From Dirofilaria immitis (Eukaryota > Nematoda > Chromadorea > Rhabditida > Onchocercidae): a DNA stretch of 64,000 nucleotides. The stretch spans positions 124,001-188,000 of the forward strand of contig JAKNDB010000014.1 of the NCBI GenBank assembly GCA_024305405.1. Reading direction: 5' to 3'. A program made the position numbers and the translations under genes. The number at the start of each line of letters is the position of its first letter. Position 1 is the stretch's first letter. Below the pieces are notes generated by a model, which was not told where the DNA came from, did no database searches, and saw only the letters and a program-made list of their open reading frames with translations. Positions 1-15,718 of this stretch are shown here, in pieces.

Positions 1-1837
1 TATTCAAACAATTATTTCGAGCATTAATTATTGTTTTTTACATATTTGGCTTCATTGTGGAGAAAAAATTGCTTTTTAAATATTTCCTCACTGTTTTGCT
101 CGTAGGATTGACCAGTTATATGAATTATTTCTGGATTATTTCTGTTGTTGCGGTTACTTTCATACCAATTTAGGACAGAGAAACAAAAATTAAAATCTTT
201 AAAAACTCAGTTGATAATAAATACCTTTTGATGCTTTGATATTTAGTTATGCCTTTAGGTTCAACTCATATTTCATTCTACTATCTGAAATTTCGATTTG
301 GCTGGGATGCCGAATTGTACGGATTCCTCAAAGGACCGACGCAAGGACTCGCAACGTTAAATGTAACTAACTTCAATTTTTTTAAATACAAATTGATTAT
401 TTTAATGTTATTACTTAAGGAAACATAAAGTTTGTGACTGTTCATTTTCGTAATTTACAATTATTTCCTCAATTTTTAATCCCATTAGTTTCTATTTGAT
501 GTATAATTCTACAGATATTGTTTATTTATCCAATATTACGAACATATAATTTTACCGATCGAACGCTTTCTCTTATTGGAGTGCTTTCTAGAGCTTTGGG
601 TAGATTGTGGCTTGCTGTTACATGGAGCACACCATCTACATTTTTATGTTAGATGATCTTTTTTCTCTTTTAATCTAATATCTTTAACAGATTTGTGTTG
701 CCATATAAAGATTAATTACTGAAATGTGTTTTTGAAGAATAAAAATATCTGAAATTTTGTGATAAGAATCTAGTTAGTTTTTCTTCCACTGGTTTACCAT
801 TACTAGGATTTTGTGTCATAGTTATAAAGATACGATGTCAGTCTAATAGATTAAAGACAATTCCTTGTTCATTCAGGCTCCTAATAAGAAATATTACGTA
901 CGACATGGTTTTTGGATAATCTTTTCGATTAGAGCTTGAAGTCCTAGAGCTTGATAAAAACTAATGCTTGATTTTCTAGTGATACTTTTCGATTCTTTTT
1001 CTCGCTTTGCTGCTTCTGGTATGAAAGCAATTTCGGCCAACATTGTACCGCTTAAAAATCATGGTATGTACTACTTGTCCAATGTCAATAGTATTTCTTT
1101 ACAGTTCACTAATAACAAGGATTTCAAGACAAAAAATTGCTAAAATCATCCTTTGCACAGGTATTATTCAATGGAATCCAACATGCCGCAGACAACAAAG
1201 GACTGAATGAAATCAGTTCTGACTGGAATTTTATAATTTCAGCTGCTATTTTGCAAATGACATAGTTCAAGACTCATTCTATTAAATATCATTCCACATA
1301 TTAATAATAAATAGAAAGCGTGAAAATAAAATAGCCAACGCTCCATTCACGAAATTTCAAATTCTTTGAAATTTGTAAGCCATTTATCAAAGATTTCGAA
1401 TTCAGGCTCTATGTTTACGCTTTTTGCGGTAACGGAAGCATTCAGCAATTTAATAGCTACCATAATGTTTCACACACTTTTCCCATTCTCGCTTCATTTC
1501 CTACCTCAGTTGTCATTCTACATTCTCGCTGCTGTAATGTTAATTCCAATAATTATGCTTTAGTAAGTTGATCTTAATTATTTGAATTTTTTGATTTAAA
1601 TACTATCCTAATTTACTCTCGTTTTTATGCTTTCTTTTGATAAAATGCAGAGAGAAAACAGTAAAAAATGGAGAATGAATATTATGAATGAGGTTCAATT
1701 TTTTCTGGAAAATTAAAAAGGAAAATAAGATTCATTTCCGTCTAATGTCTCGAAATGTTTTTTCCTCAAGATTGTTGGTTTTTTATAATTTAACTTTCAG
1801 TTTATTACCAGAAAAACTGACAAATATCACAGGATGA
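1..1837 (+). CDS. SLC46-like MFS transporter, C-terminal half (5' end outside window)
   Basis: A multi-exon gene enters from the left edge. Exons with matching phases are 247-362, 515-647, 980-1063, 1406-1562 and probably 1801-1837. They give a hydrophobic chain containing FRFGWDAELYGFLKGP, the segment LSLIGVLSRALGRLWLAV and the helix-rich end TLFAVTEAFSNLIATIMF. Order and spacing resemble the second half of SLC46/proton-coupled-folate-transporter-type major facilitator proteins, which carry small solutes across membranes. The substrate is not inferable. A hydrophobic stretch in frame 3 near bases 3-120 is probably part of the preceding exon, but its donor is unclear. Translation either stops at 1561-1563 or splices at the strong GTAAGT donor at 1563 to the short exon ending at 1837. 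The gene converges on the PP1 gene downstream. Family assignment is from remembered signatures only. Confidence 0.6.
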
Positions 1838-3361
1838 ATGTGATTCAGTTATAGTAACGGACACAAACTCTCGAATCTTCGGAACCCGCCAGGTGTTTTA
1901 GATTCTCACGGCACAATATCCAAGACTAATGTATTACTCGATCCTGCTTTGAATTCCGATTCTTAAACAATGTAATAAGTTAGGGATTTGGCATTTTTAA
2001 CACAAGTAAAGAAAATCCTTGAGAAAACTCATTGGAAGTTCTTCTCAAAAGGTTTGCAGAAAAATGAGAATCTAAATAACTTCCTCACAAATCATCGTTT
2101 TCAATCATTATTTTAATATCTTTTATTAATGGAAATTAGGGTTCATTATCCCTTCAAGTCGATATTGCAGTGTACTGATGACAGCTTCTCTTGCTTGTAT
2201 TTGTTTTAATCTCAATATATATTAAGACATTGTTTTTTAGCAGAATTACTTGAAAAGCCGCCATCGTTGTCTCACTATCATAGCAACATCACTTACACTG
2301 TTATTATATGCTATAATATTTAATATTTATAGTGTATATATATTCAGGAAACTTTGCGAACTGCATCTGCAGATAATATAAAATTACCATTATTAGAAAC
2401 TTTAACGTAAAAAAATCGATATTTCACCAGTCACTAAAATCCCTTCCTATATACCTAATAATAGTAAATTTAACTATGAATCTCCTATAAAATTATTTAT
2501 AAAAGAATCAGAGCGACAAATGGACTAATTTTTTCAGGAGTTTGCAGTTGGAAGTCAGTAAGAATTCTAAAATTAAGTAATCCCTAAACTGAAGTCTCCT
2601 GAAATCAAGAAATCATATAAATATAAAAGAATCAATCATTAATCACATTAATCATATTTATTCCCTTCCTGGCTAAAATAAAGAAGGCATATCAATTCGC
2701 ATCTAATCGTGCTCCACCGAGAATTACGACACGGTTTCGTCTCAGAATACAAAAGTAAAAACAAGTGCAAGGAAATGAAGTAGCAGGTATAAAATGGCGA
2801 AAATGAATGTCCTTTTTCAAACATGAACCAAAACAAAAAGCAATCTATTGCTCACTTTCAGTTCTCAAGTAAACATATAAAAATTTGTTAGCTAGAAATG
2901 TTACGCGATGCAAAAACTATTTTTTAAGACACTTTTTTGTTATCATCTTCGCAAAAGCGTAAACATTTACATGTTTTTCACTTTCGTTTTACATCTAATG
3001 TGTCTACTATGTAAATTTAATGAAAGTTATGTTACGCTGACACGATATAAAGAATCATGGACCACAACAGAGGAGGTACAAGAATAGCTGGCAAAAAAGA
3101 ATGAAATCAAAAATCACATTAATTCTCATGACATTATTGGTCTGTATTTATAGCAATATTTTTAAAGTTTTAACCTCATTTTTCACGGAAGCATTTTTTA
3201 CTTTTCCTACCCTTCAAGTTGGCAAATTCTCATTTACTCATGTTAAACCAATGAAAATCTTGAATTGATTAGTTTCTTAAGTTCAAGAACGAGCGAACAC
3301 TCTGCAAAAAAATTAAATTTACACCAAGAAATTTTGCACGGATATTTGTTCTTTTCAACAG
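1838..3361. other. Intergenic, convergent 3' ends
   Basis: Between the 3' ends of the transporter and the PP1 gene. AT-rich, with no coding exon or RNA gene that I can support. It may hold both 3' UTRs and a tiny last PP1 exon (see that entry). Confidence 0.5.
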
Positions 3362-6941
<3,580 letters not shown>

Positions 6942-7152
6942 AATTTTGATATACTATTATTTGCTGCAAATAGCTTTAATAAGACCACCTTTCTAATATT
7001 ATACCTAAAATTAATCACTGCTCGCAAATTTGAACATCTCCCAAAAGCTCATGTTCGTCCTAGAAATGCATCCTGTACTACCTCTACCATAATATTGAAA
7101 TAAACTTAAGACAATACGACTAGGCGTATCAGATATAGGTCATCGTATTAGT

Positions 7153-7464
7153 TTGCCAGTAGCAAGCCTGAGCCACCACTTTACGTACCCAGAAGCTTTC
7201 CCCAACCAACAATTACTTTTTGAAAACATGCCCACGTCCAATTCAAACGATAATCAAAACTGGCTAAGCATCAAGAGTTTTCAAATGCTTTACATTAATT
7301 GTTATATCGAGACCTGTGTCACATATTGCAGCTTTATAAATGGGGAAATATCAGACAATAATCAAAAAATATGGATTGGACTAGTCGGTAAATTAATTGA
7401 TGGATCAATCAACGAATTGATTGAAGTAATACGAAGATTATTTGAGGAATTCCTTTCTAATTAG
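7153..7464 (+). CDS. Unrecognised open frame, 103 codons
   Basis: The longest open frame in the PP1-upstream intergenic region. It uses TTG or an internal start and stays open back to a TGA near 7097. The product is unremarkable, with no signal peptide, repeats or family motif that I recognise, and there are no clear splice signals around it. It could be a chance frame or part of a lineage-specific exon. Listed only because its length is unusual for such AT-rich sequence. Confidence 0.12.
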   Translation: MPVASLSHHFTYPEAFPNQQLLFENMPTSNSNDNQNWLSIKSFQMLYINCYIETCVTYCSFINGEISDNNQKIWIGLVGKLIDGSINELIEVIRRLFEEFLSN

Positions 7465-10400
7465 TTGGAAATGGCATTAATATTAAACATTGATGATAAT
7501 CTTTGGAATACAATAAAAATGAACGGGAAACTAAGTACTTAAACGTGCTGCTTCTTTTTCTACTCTAATGTATTTCTAGATGGCGTATCATTCTGTAAGA
7601 GTACTGTACATATGATTCGTTTTATCTTTTGGATGCATTCTTCTTTACGTAACTGGTGTTATTTAATATTTATCTAAATTTTCAGTCCAACAAAGTTTAT
7701 TTTTTCGTATAAAATTTTTTTATCTTTGGGTAAACCCATTCTATTTGACATTAACTTTGATAACAGTAATAATTATAGTGCGTGTAGCGCACACAATTTT
7801 ACTATCAATTTCGATAAACGATAAATGATCCGATGTAAATGCATACATTGATCTTATCGATCTTTTTCTATTATTATGAAGAGGAGGTTCTTTGCTAGTA
7901 CGGATTTTTTGCTACGGCATTAGTTGTATAAGTGATAAAATTTCAAAATTTAAAATATCATAAATATTATTTAGATTGCAAGATAAGAACAGGCAATGAT
8001 ATTTAACTTTCAGACAAATCATTATTAGTATTATTTTCTTTTGTGCTGTCATGTTTAATTTTTTGTTTCTAATTTGAATTAAAAACAAGATCATGAGCGC
8101 TATAATCTTGTGAAAACAAGGAAGCTTCTGCATCTGAATGGCTTATCTAGTCCACAGAGATTATAGAATAAAATGAATTGACTTAAATTAAACAGAAATT
8201 CTCGAATTTACCTTCTTCCTTTCAAATGGCATCTCTTTTATGTCATCTTCACATTATCCTAAATTACAGGCTTTGATCAATGGTCAGTGAACCCAATGCC
8301 GCAGAACACATCATTGATTTATTACGCTTTTATTTCTTCCATCTACCTGATCTTCTTGTCAGTAACAACCAATCAATTCCATTTTCTCACTTAAATTTTT
8401 CTCTTAAAATAAATATACTCTATTTGCTCATTGTTGATAAATTTTATGCACTCACACTAATCAACTAATCATTTCATTTCATATCCCTTCCCTTTTATGG
8501 TTTCACTTTCTTGTCCTATCCATTTGTACTTCTTCTTCTTTACATTGATCTAGAAATCTCGCATACAAACTGAGATTATTTTCGAAAAAATTTATTTTTG
8601 CTAACACAAAGATTATTTGCATCATTTCATACTATTCACTGATTCTGTTTCCCTCTTCATCTAAAGCGTCTATATGATAGAGCTTTCTATTTCTAAAAAG
8701 TTTTCAATAATTGCAAATTTTCGACTGATACAGATTTAGTTACTTAAGCGCTAGATGTAAGTAGATGAATTTTAATTATTTCACCACATAATACCGTAGT
8801 GTAATTTAGGTTTTTAATGTTATGCACTACAATGAAAGATATCCAACATTCTTGAGAGACAAAGATTGAAGTATCACATACACATTTTTCAAAATTCAAT
8901 GATTATACTTTTCATATTGTCACTTATCTTTATTACTATATCAAAGAAATATTACTGAAGTAATTTCTAACGGTAATATTTTAATACTAGCAGCAGTTTT
9001 ATCTGCAATTAACTTATCATCACCCACAGTTATTGTTAACTGATTATAATTTTTATTTATGAATATGATTACGATCGCAATTTTCAAATGAAATTAAATT
9101 GAATACTTATATTAAAGTGATGATCAGTTTCTATAAATAATATTGGAATCATTTATAATTGTTACCAATGACTGTTAAAATTCTGAAAGAGAACAAATTA
9201 AGAAATCCATACTGTATTTTTCAATTTTTGATAGCCACGTCAAATTAGTGATATTTTTTGAAAACATTCGCTGCTAAGAAAAAGATTTTGTTTTTCTAAG
9301 TACGAAATTATTAGTTATTAAGGAAAAGTCTATGCACGATTTATGAATATCTATGTACTCTTCATAAGATATTATAAAATGAATGTTTCAATTATAGACA
9401 AATTTTTCTAAAATTTGAAATCCTCAATGAGCAAAAAATTTCAAAATTTATCAATTCCTTAGTGTTGAGGGAAATGGAGATTAATTGAGAAATCTTAGAA
9501 TCTTATTCATCATTCACGTTTTAAAAATACGAACGATAATCGGAAAAAAAAAGTAAATAAAAATGGAGGAAAGAGAAATTATTAGTGTGATGTCGTTTGA
9601 ATGATTACTAATCGTTATATGTTTTAGATTTTCCTTCAGAATCTCATTGTTGGAGTTCTGAAATTATCGCTAAGGCAGATACTTCTTTTACTTCTATCTG
9701 CAGTTAAATTCGTCATCTGCATAGCTTATTAGAAACTTGCTACGAACTTCCTGGAATTCCTCTCTTTAGGTCATAGCCCAAAACCAGTGGGAGATGAAAT
9801 GAAAAAGAAAGGAAAATAAACGTTAGGTATCAAAATGGTTTTAGAAATTCCTATACTAAAATGTATGAATTATTACTATCGAAAAGATAAACAAATATTA
9901 TTTCATAAAATTTCGAAATTTTAATTCTCCTTAACGACACAATGAATATCTGCACTTTCTCAACTACAATTCTAAACTAAGCTAATACTTGCCCTGGTTT
10001 CATATTCCAATATTCACAAAACATTGAATGATAAACTGGATTACGTTATAAAATTGTTTGCAAATAACTAAATTAAATTTGCGAAAAGAGAATATCAATT
10101 CCTGGGTTTTGAAAAAGACTAAACGTTCCTAGAATATATCATCATCAGAAATTAGACAAATTAATAATAGATTTTGAAATGGCTGTAACTTAAAAACTGC
10201 TTTTATTCCTACAGATATGTTCGAAAATCATCCTCTATTTTGAAATAACATTTTCTAACACTCTTATGATCTTTCAAGAACAAATTTTAATGAGGCAATT
10301 AGAATGATTATTGTTGGTTGATATCTATTTTTAAATGAATAAAACTTGCATGTAGTAAAACTAATTAAATTTACTGGAAATTCAAAAATGTTCAAATTTT

Positions 10401-10662
10401 GGTAGTTAGCGTATTAATTTTTGTGGCTATAGAAATTCTTTAGGAACAAAATAAATTAATTTCGAGAGATCTATTAAGAAGAAACTTATAGGTTTTTGGA
10501 TTTCAGTTGTAATGAAAACATGCTTAACATATAATATCTTAGATGTACAAATATCTCGTGGGTGCAAATCATGAGGGCAAAAAAGGAAAAAGATTGTTAC
10601 ATCTAATATTAGAACCTGAAAAATTGCGAAAGTATTTGAAATAAGAATGAAGGGAGGAAGGA

Positions 10663-10709
<47 letters not shown>
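10663..10709. repeat. (GA)n microsatellite
   Basis: A nearly pure GA/AG dinucleotide tract of about 40 bases, preceded by a purine-rich lead-in. Confidence 0.95.
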
Positions 10710-10713
<4 letters not shown>

Positions 10714-13700
10714 CAAAATATCAAAATATCGGCTTTTTTTTATTAGCACCATCTATTTGCAACTGATTCCAACTATATTTCGCATCAAAATTCAGCAAGT
10801 TTCGAATATATCTGCCCAAGGCTGAGTCATCTATGATTTTCTTTTGTTGTCCGATACATCATTTGTTGAATTTCCATCCGGTCTGTTTTTCTTTCATTTG
10901 ATCAATAAGCGAAGAAAAATTTCATGGTATTTCCGAGTTTCACTTCAACAAAATTATGGCATCACTACGTACTTCCTATTTCCGATTTTTCACTTTTTGC
11001 TGTGAATTATTTTTTTTTTTGTTAAAAGAAATTTATTTGCCATCTGTAAATTTATTATTTACAGCCGAAGTGTTCCCTTCCTGTCCACTTTGAAGAGAGG
11101 ACAAACAATTGTCAAAGCTTTCTTTTCCATATACTCGCTGCAATAGGAATAGAGCGATGCGGACATCCAACGAAGAGTTCTCTGAAGAGGCGCACTTTCA
11201 GCCTGGTTACTTTTGACTTCTAGCCTGGTCAACTTTGCTTATAACCATACTGACTGATCTTCAGTCTTGTCCGATAGGCAAGACAGGTAAGAGTTGTTTT
11301 TTTCCTTTATGCATCGTGCAGCATAGCGTTTATATCGTCAGATGATCCATAGGAGTTCTTCTCATCTCATGCACATACACATTTCCCCTTTAAGTCTCGA
11401 TTCAATCTTTATTTCCAGTAGATCTCAGTCAACAGGTTACAATCAGGTAATACTACCCATTCATTACCCATGAACAGGGTGATTTAAGCTTCTTCAAGCT
11501 AATCTTTCTCTCACTTATTTTTGCAGTATGTAAAGTAATTCTTTCCTTCAGATATAATTTAGTTACTAGAAAACTAATCAGGAATGGATTCGAAATGAGA
11601 ATCGCCAGAAAGACAGATACAAAATTGGGGAATTTATGTCATCATCTTTATAAAGTCACTATATAATAAGACAGAATTAGTTATCAGATGAAAGTTTCAT
11701 TATTTTTCCTGAACGCAATTTCTCACGAGCATCAAAAAGTATATGTAGTTGATGAAGTTGATATTCATTATCATCTCTACTATTACCTTTTATTGATGAA
11801 TTCAAAATCGTTGTTGTGACAGATCAAAGTTAGGTATCTCAGCATTGGTACCAATAATTTGATGGCTTTATTTCAATTTACCAAGTCCTATTTTAAATTT
11901 AACATCTCTAGTCACCAAGGAGACAAGCTCGTTTTTCATTTAACATAGAAAATATTATTGGACAAGTAAAGTTCATATTATATAGAGTCATGCATAATAT
12001 TCTCAAAAAGTGCTAATATTAAATTACATCGAAATTATATGAATTTCATATCGTTTACTGCAATATTTTAGCAGTCTAATTATTAACTTTGAAAAGTTCA
12101 ATCCTACTTGTCGTTATCCAAAAAAAGTAAGGAAAAGACATTAAAATTGATTTCTATCTTCACTGCTTGTTGAAGAATGATTTCATAAGAATTAAAAAGT
12201 TGCTTTTATTTTCAGTTTAAGCAACGTTATTTGCTTTGCCAAATAAGGGATCATTTGGAAGATTGTTCAGAATTCACCAAACAATTATATTTGGAATTTG
12301 CAGTCCTTTGTTTTCTAAAACTTTTCCTAAACATGAACATCGTTTTATAACATACTTGCCACAACTTTTTTTATGTAATAGTGATTCTTTCCGTCACTCT
12401 TATGTGTAATAATTATTATACGGTAATCATATTTTCATAGTTTCGTTGTTACTCGATTCATCGTAGCATAATGTAATAATTTGTAAATAGTATTCGGTAC
12501 TTATTATTTCTCATAGAAATTTTTATTTTGCATAATTTGAATAAATGTTATGTGATAAGAAAGATAAAAAAATAGATAAATTTACAGCAATATTCATTAG
12601 AAACGATCGAGAAGAAAGATATCACGAATTTGTATCAATTTAGGAATTTTCTCTCTAATACAATTTCTCTCTAATATTGTATAGCGGGAGTAGCATTATC
12701 TTCAGAAAGCTTAGGATACAGCTGTCAATCAAGGAAGGTAACAGAAATTTGCTCGTCGCCTAAACATCAAAACACTAAGCTCAATAATTTCTAATTGGAC
12801 TAAATCGAATTTTCCGGAAATCTAGAAAAATCGAAACGGGAAAAGAAAAAAATAAGGATAAAGAAAGGGCTAGTTTATAGTGCTGTCATTTTGAATTTCG
12901 AGGTGGCATCATAATGATAATAATCTGATAGTAATGGTGGTGTCAATGGAACAGTAAATAATAGTTGTAGCGATCGGTGTTTGCTGATCACAGCATTTTA
13001 CGAGGGAATAAAGATGCAGTATTTCAGTGTCTTTGTCACTTTGTCATTTTTATGGTTTGAAGTTTAGTTCCAATCTTTCGTTGTTTATAATTGATCGATA
13101 GTTTATTTACAATTAATCATTTCATCATTAACCATTTTTTATTATGTTGCCCATCAAATAATTCTTATAAACTATAACCTGTTTTATTTTTTTATGTCAC
13201 ATCCTTTTGTATACTGATGACATATAAAAAGTAGACTTTTGGAGTAAAAGTAAGGTAAGTGATGTGAACTTGATGAGGATCTAATTTAACTCGTAGCTTG
13301 ACTTATTGACTGCAAACTTAAACTTAACTTTTACTTACCGATTGTTTGCTATTATAGTGCGAAAATTTTGAGCTCAGAGAAGAAATCGCTCACTTTTTCT
13401 TTGTAATCTCTTCACTGATATTCTAATCTAGATTACGGATTTCTATTCCGCGAGAAATCGCTATTTCGCCAATAGAAATCATGTTGTATATCGCATTATA
13501 TATTTGTTAAATGTGAAAATTCTGAAATTTATGTGATAGTGTGACATGATTGAATGTTTTCGTGCAGATTATTCATGCTTGATCATTGATTATTTTTTGT
13601 AAGGAAAAATTTCATGCTCTGGTTGCTTTCTGATGCATTGGTGTGCATTGCCCATCTTTTATCGAAATTGATAGAATCGATAATGCATTTGGATGACATC

Positions 13701-14535
13701 TTTCTGAATCAGAATCTTTATGTTTTTATTTTTGGATCGCTTCTAAGAATTGCAAAACGTGAAACAAGTTGAAACATTCTGAAGACATGAATGAATCGTA
13801 GCATTTGTGTACCATTCCGGATTGCATCTTTAGAAAGATGTGTTGTTGTGTTATCAGTATTTTTCATCTCCTTTCTCCGCAGATGCCGCTTCCTTATTTC
13901 ATTGTTTGAATGAGATCTCGCGATAATAGTTGCCTTTGTTTACTTACCTCACGTAAACTTGCGAATCTTTTTCGTTTGATTTATTTGGGAATCAGAAAAC
14001 ATACCATTCCAGATTCATTTCTCTCTTTCCTTGAAATATCAGCTAACTTGAAATTCTGATCATTATTGTTTAAGCATGAAGTCTGTTAGATACTATAGAA
14101 TGGCCATTTCTTATAATGGATATTATTTGAAAATATGCACCGAAGCGTTAAGAGTTTTTAATGAATTAGATATTATTGTACTGGCGATGCCAATATTCTC
14201 CCCTTCATTTATCTGCTGTTCTCTCTCGGAACCTCTCATTTCTTCAATTTTTCCTTTTTCTCTTTTTCGTCATTGATTTAAAGAATTGATGATGAAAGCC
14301 TAAGATGCTAAGCTTAATTTTACTTCTTTTCTAAGAATTCCATCTTTAAATAGGTAGGAATTGAGTCAAGAAGATATTCATCATCGATAAGGTGAATAGA
14401 TTCCACTTAATATATAAACAGTTCTGATCAACCACTATACACACTTATGTTTTTTTTTCTATGTTCTAGGACGATGATGGGTCTTATTTCCATATTAGTT
14501 TTCTTCCTCGATACGATTTATCAATAACCCAACAC

Positions 14536-14592
14536 AGCTGCTGCACTATTGTTACTGTTACTGTTACTGCTGCTGCCGCTGCTACTGCTGCG
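14536..14592. repeat. Imperfect CTG / ACTGTT trinucleotide-type repeat
   Basis: Alternating gttact and gctgct units, upstream of the RVSF-protein gene. No open frame uses it as an amino-acid repeat with confidence. Confidence 0.8.
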
Positions 14593-14923
14593 ATTCTTGA
14601 TGGCGATTATCCGTATTGAAAGACTTGTTGTAATTAGATATTCTTATGATTAATGTTATATTACTTACATCAGTAGTGATAGTAATTCAATATTCTTATT
14701 GATTGCTTTGTTGATTTATTTTCAAAACATTGTCTTCATATAATATATTTTGAATTCAATTCGTCGCCATTCAGCTGAAAATTTATATCTTCATCTTATG
14801 TTCTTTGAACATTAAAACTTCGTAATATTGCGCGAATATCTATTTATTTCATTGCACCCAAAAATATATGTAACGCAAATCAATAATCGATCAATTTCTT
14901 ATCACGATGATAATTTCCAGATT

Positions 14924-15677
14924 ATGGCGGATCTTCAGAAACACTTGCAAGTTTTACGACAACGGTTAGATGACAGCATCAGGTTATATTATTATCGACA
15001 AAAACAAGCTGAAACTAATCGGAGCAGTAACGGTGGACGATCAATAATATCTGACATTATGAAAAATCGTCGTATATTGCATATGCTGCATCAAGATGAA
15101 ACTAATGCTTGCATACAAATATCGGTAACTTTTACAGCTTAGTCCCAAATATTTCGAATCGAGAATTATTTCTGTCAAATGTTGATTTCTATCACATCTA
15201 TACGTTACCGCGAATTAGTTTCAAATCTTCCTGCAATAAGTAAAAAGCAGCCACTGAAATAAATGAAATTGATTATGCAAAAGTATATCTCACCTATATG
15301 ATACATCATAGGTAAAATATCAAAAAAGAACGGAATATTTGATTGTAAGGATAGCAATAAACATTATGTGATATGTGAAAGCATTTAAATCGATTAATAT
15401 TAGAGAAAATGGTTGATGATATATATGTAAATAAACATATGTTTTGATAATTAGTAACTGTCTTATTTAGCTGGTATAAAATCAGGATCATTCTTCACCT
15501 TGCCTTGACAATGAAAAGAAAAAAGAAACTTTTGATGCGTTGGAATTGAAAAGTGATATAAATTTGGCATTAATAGTCTTTCCGGAAGATATTTCCGGAA
15601 ATTATAAAGTTGGATGCTTCCAAAGAAGCGACATTAATAGTCCATCGTTAAAAACGTTTTTTTTCTTGATTTGTTTG

Positions 15678-15718
<41 letters not shown>

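Larger units (their letters stand above)
6942..14923. other. Long intergenic region (about 8 kb)
   Basis: Lies between the divergent PP1 and RVSF-protein genes. It holds the PP1 promoter side, an unrecognised 103-codon frame at 7153-7464, a GA microsatellite near 10.67 kb, a GC-richer block at about 11.06-11.29 kb ending in a splice-donor-like site, and an imperfect CTG/ACTGTT repeat near 14.55 kb. I found no conserved coding exon, tRNA or rRNA. Confidence 0.5.
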
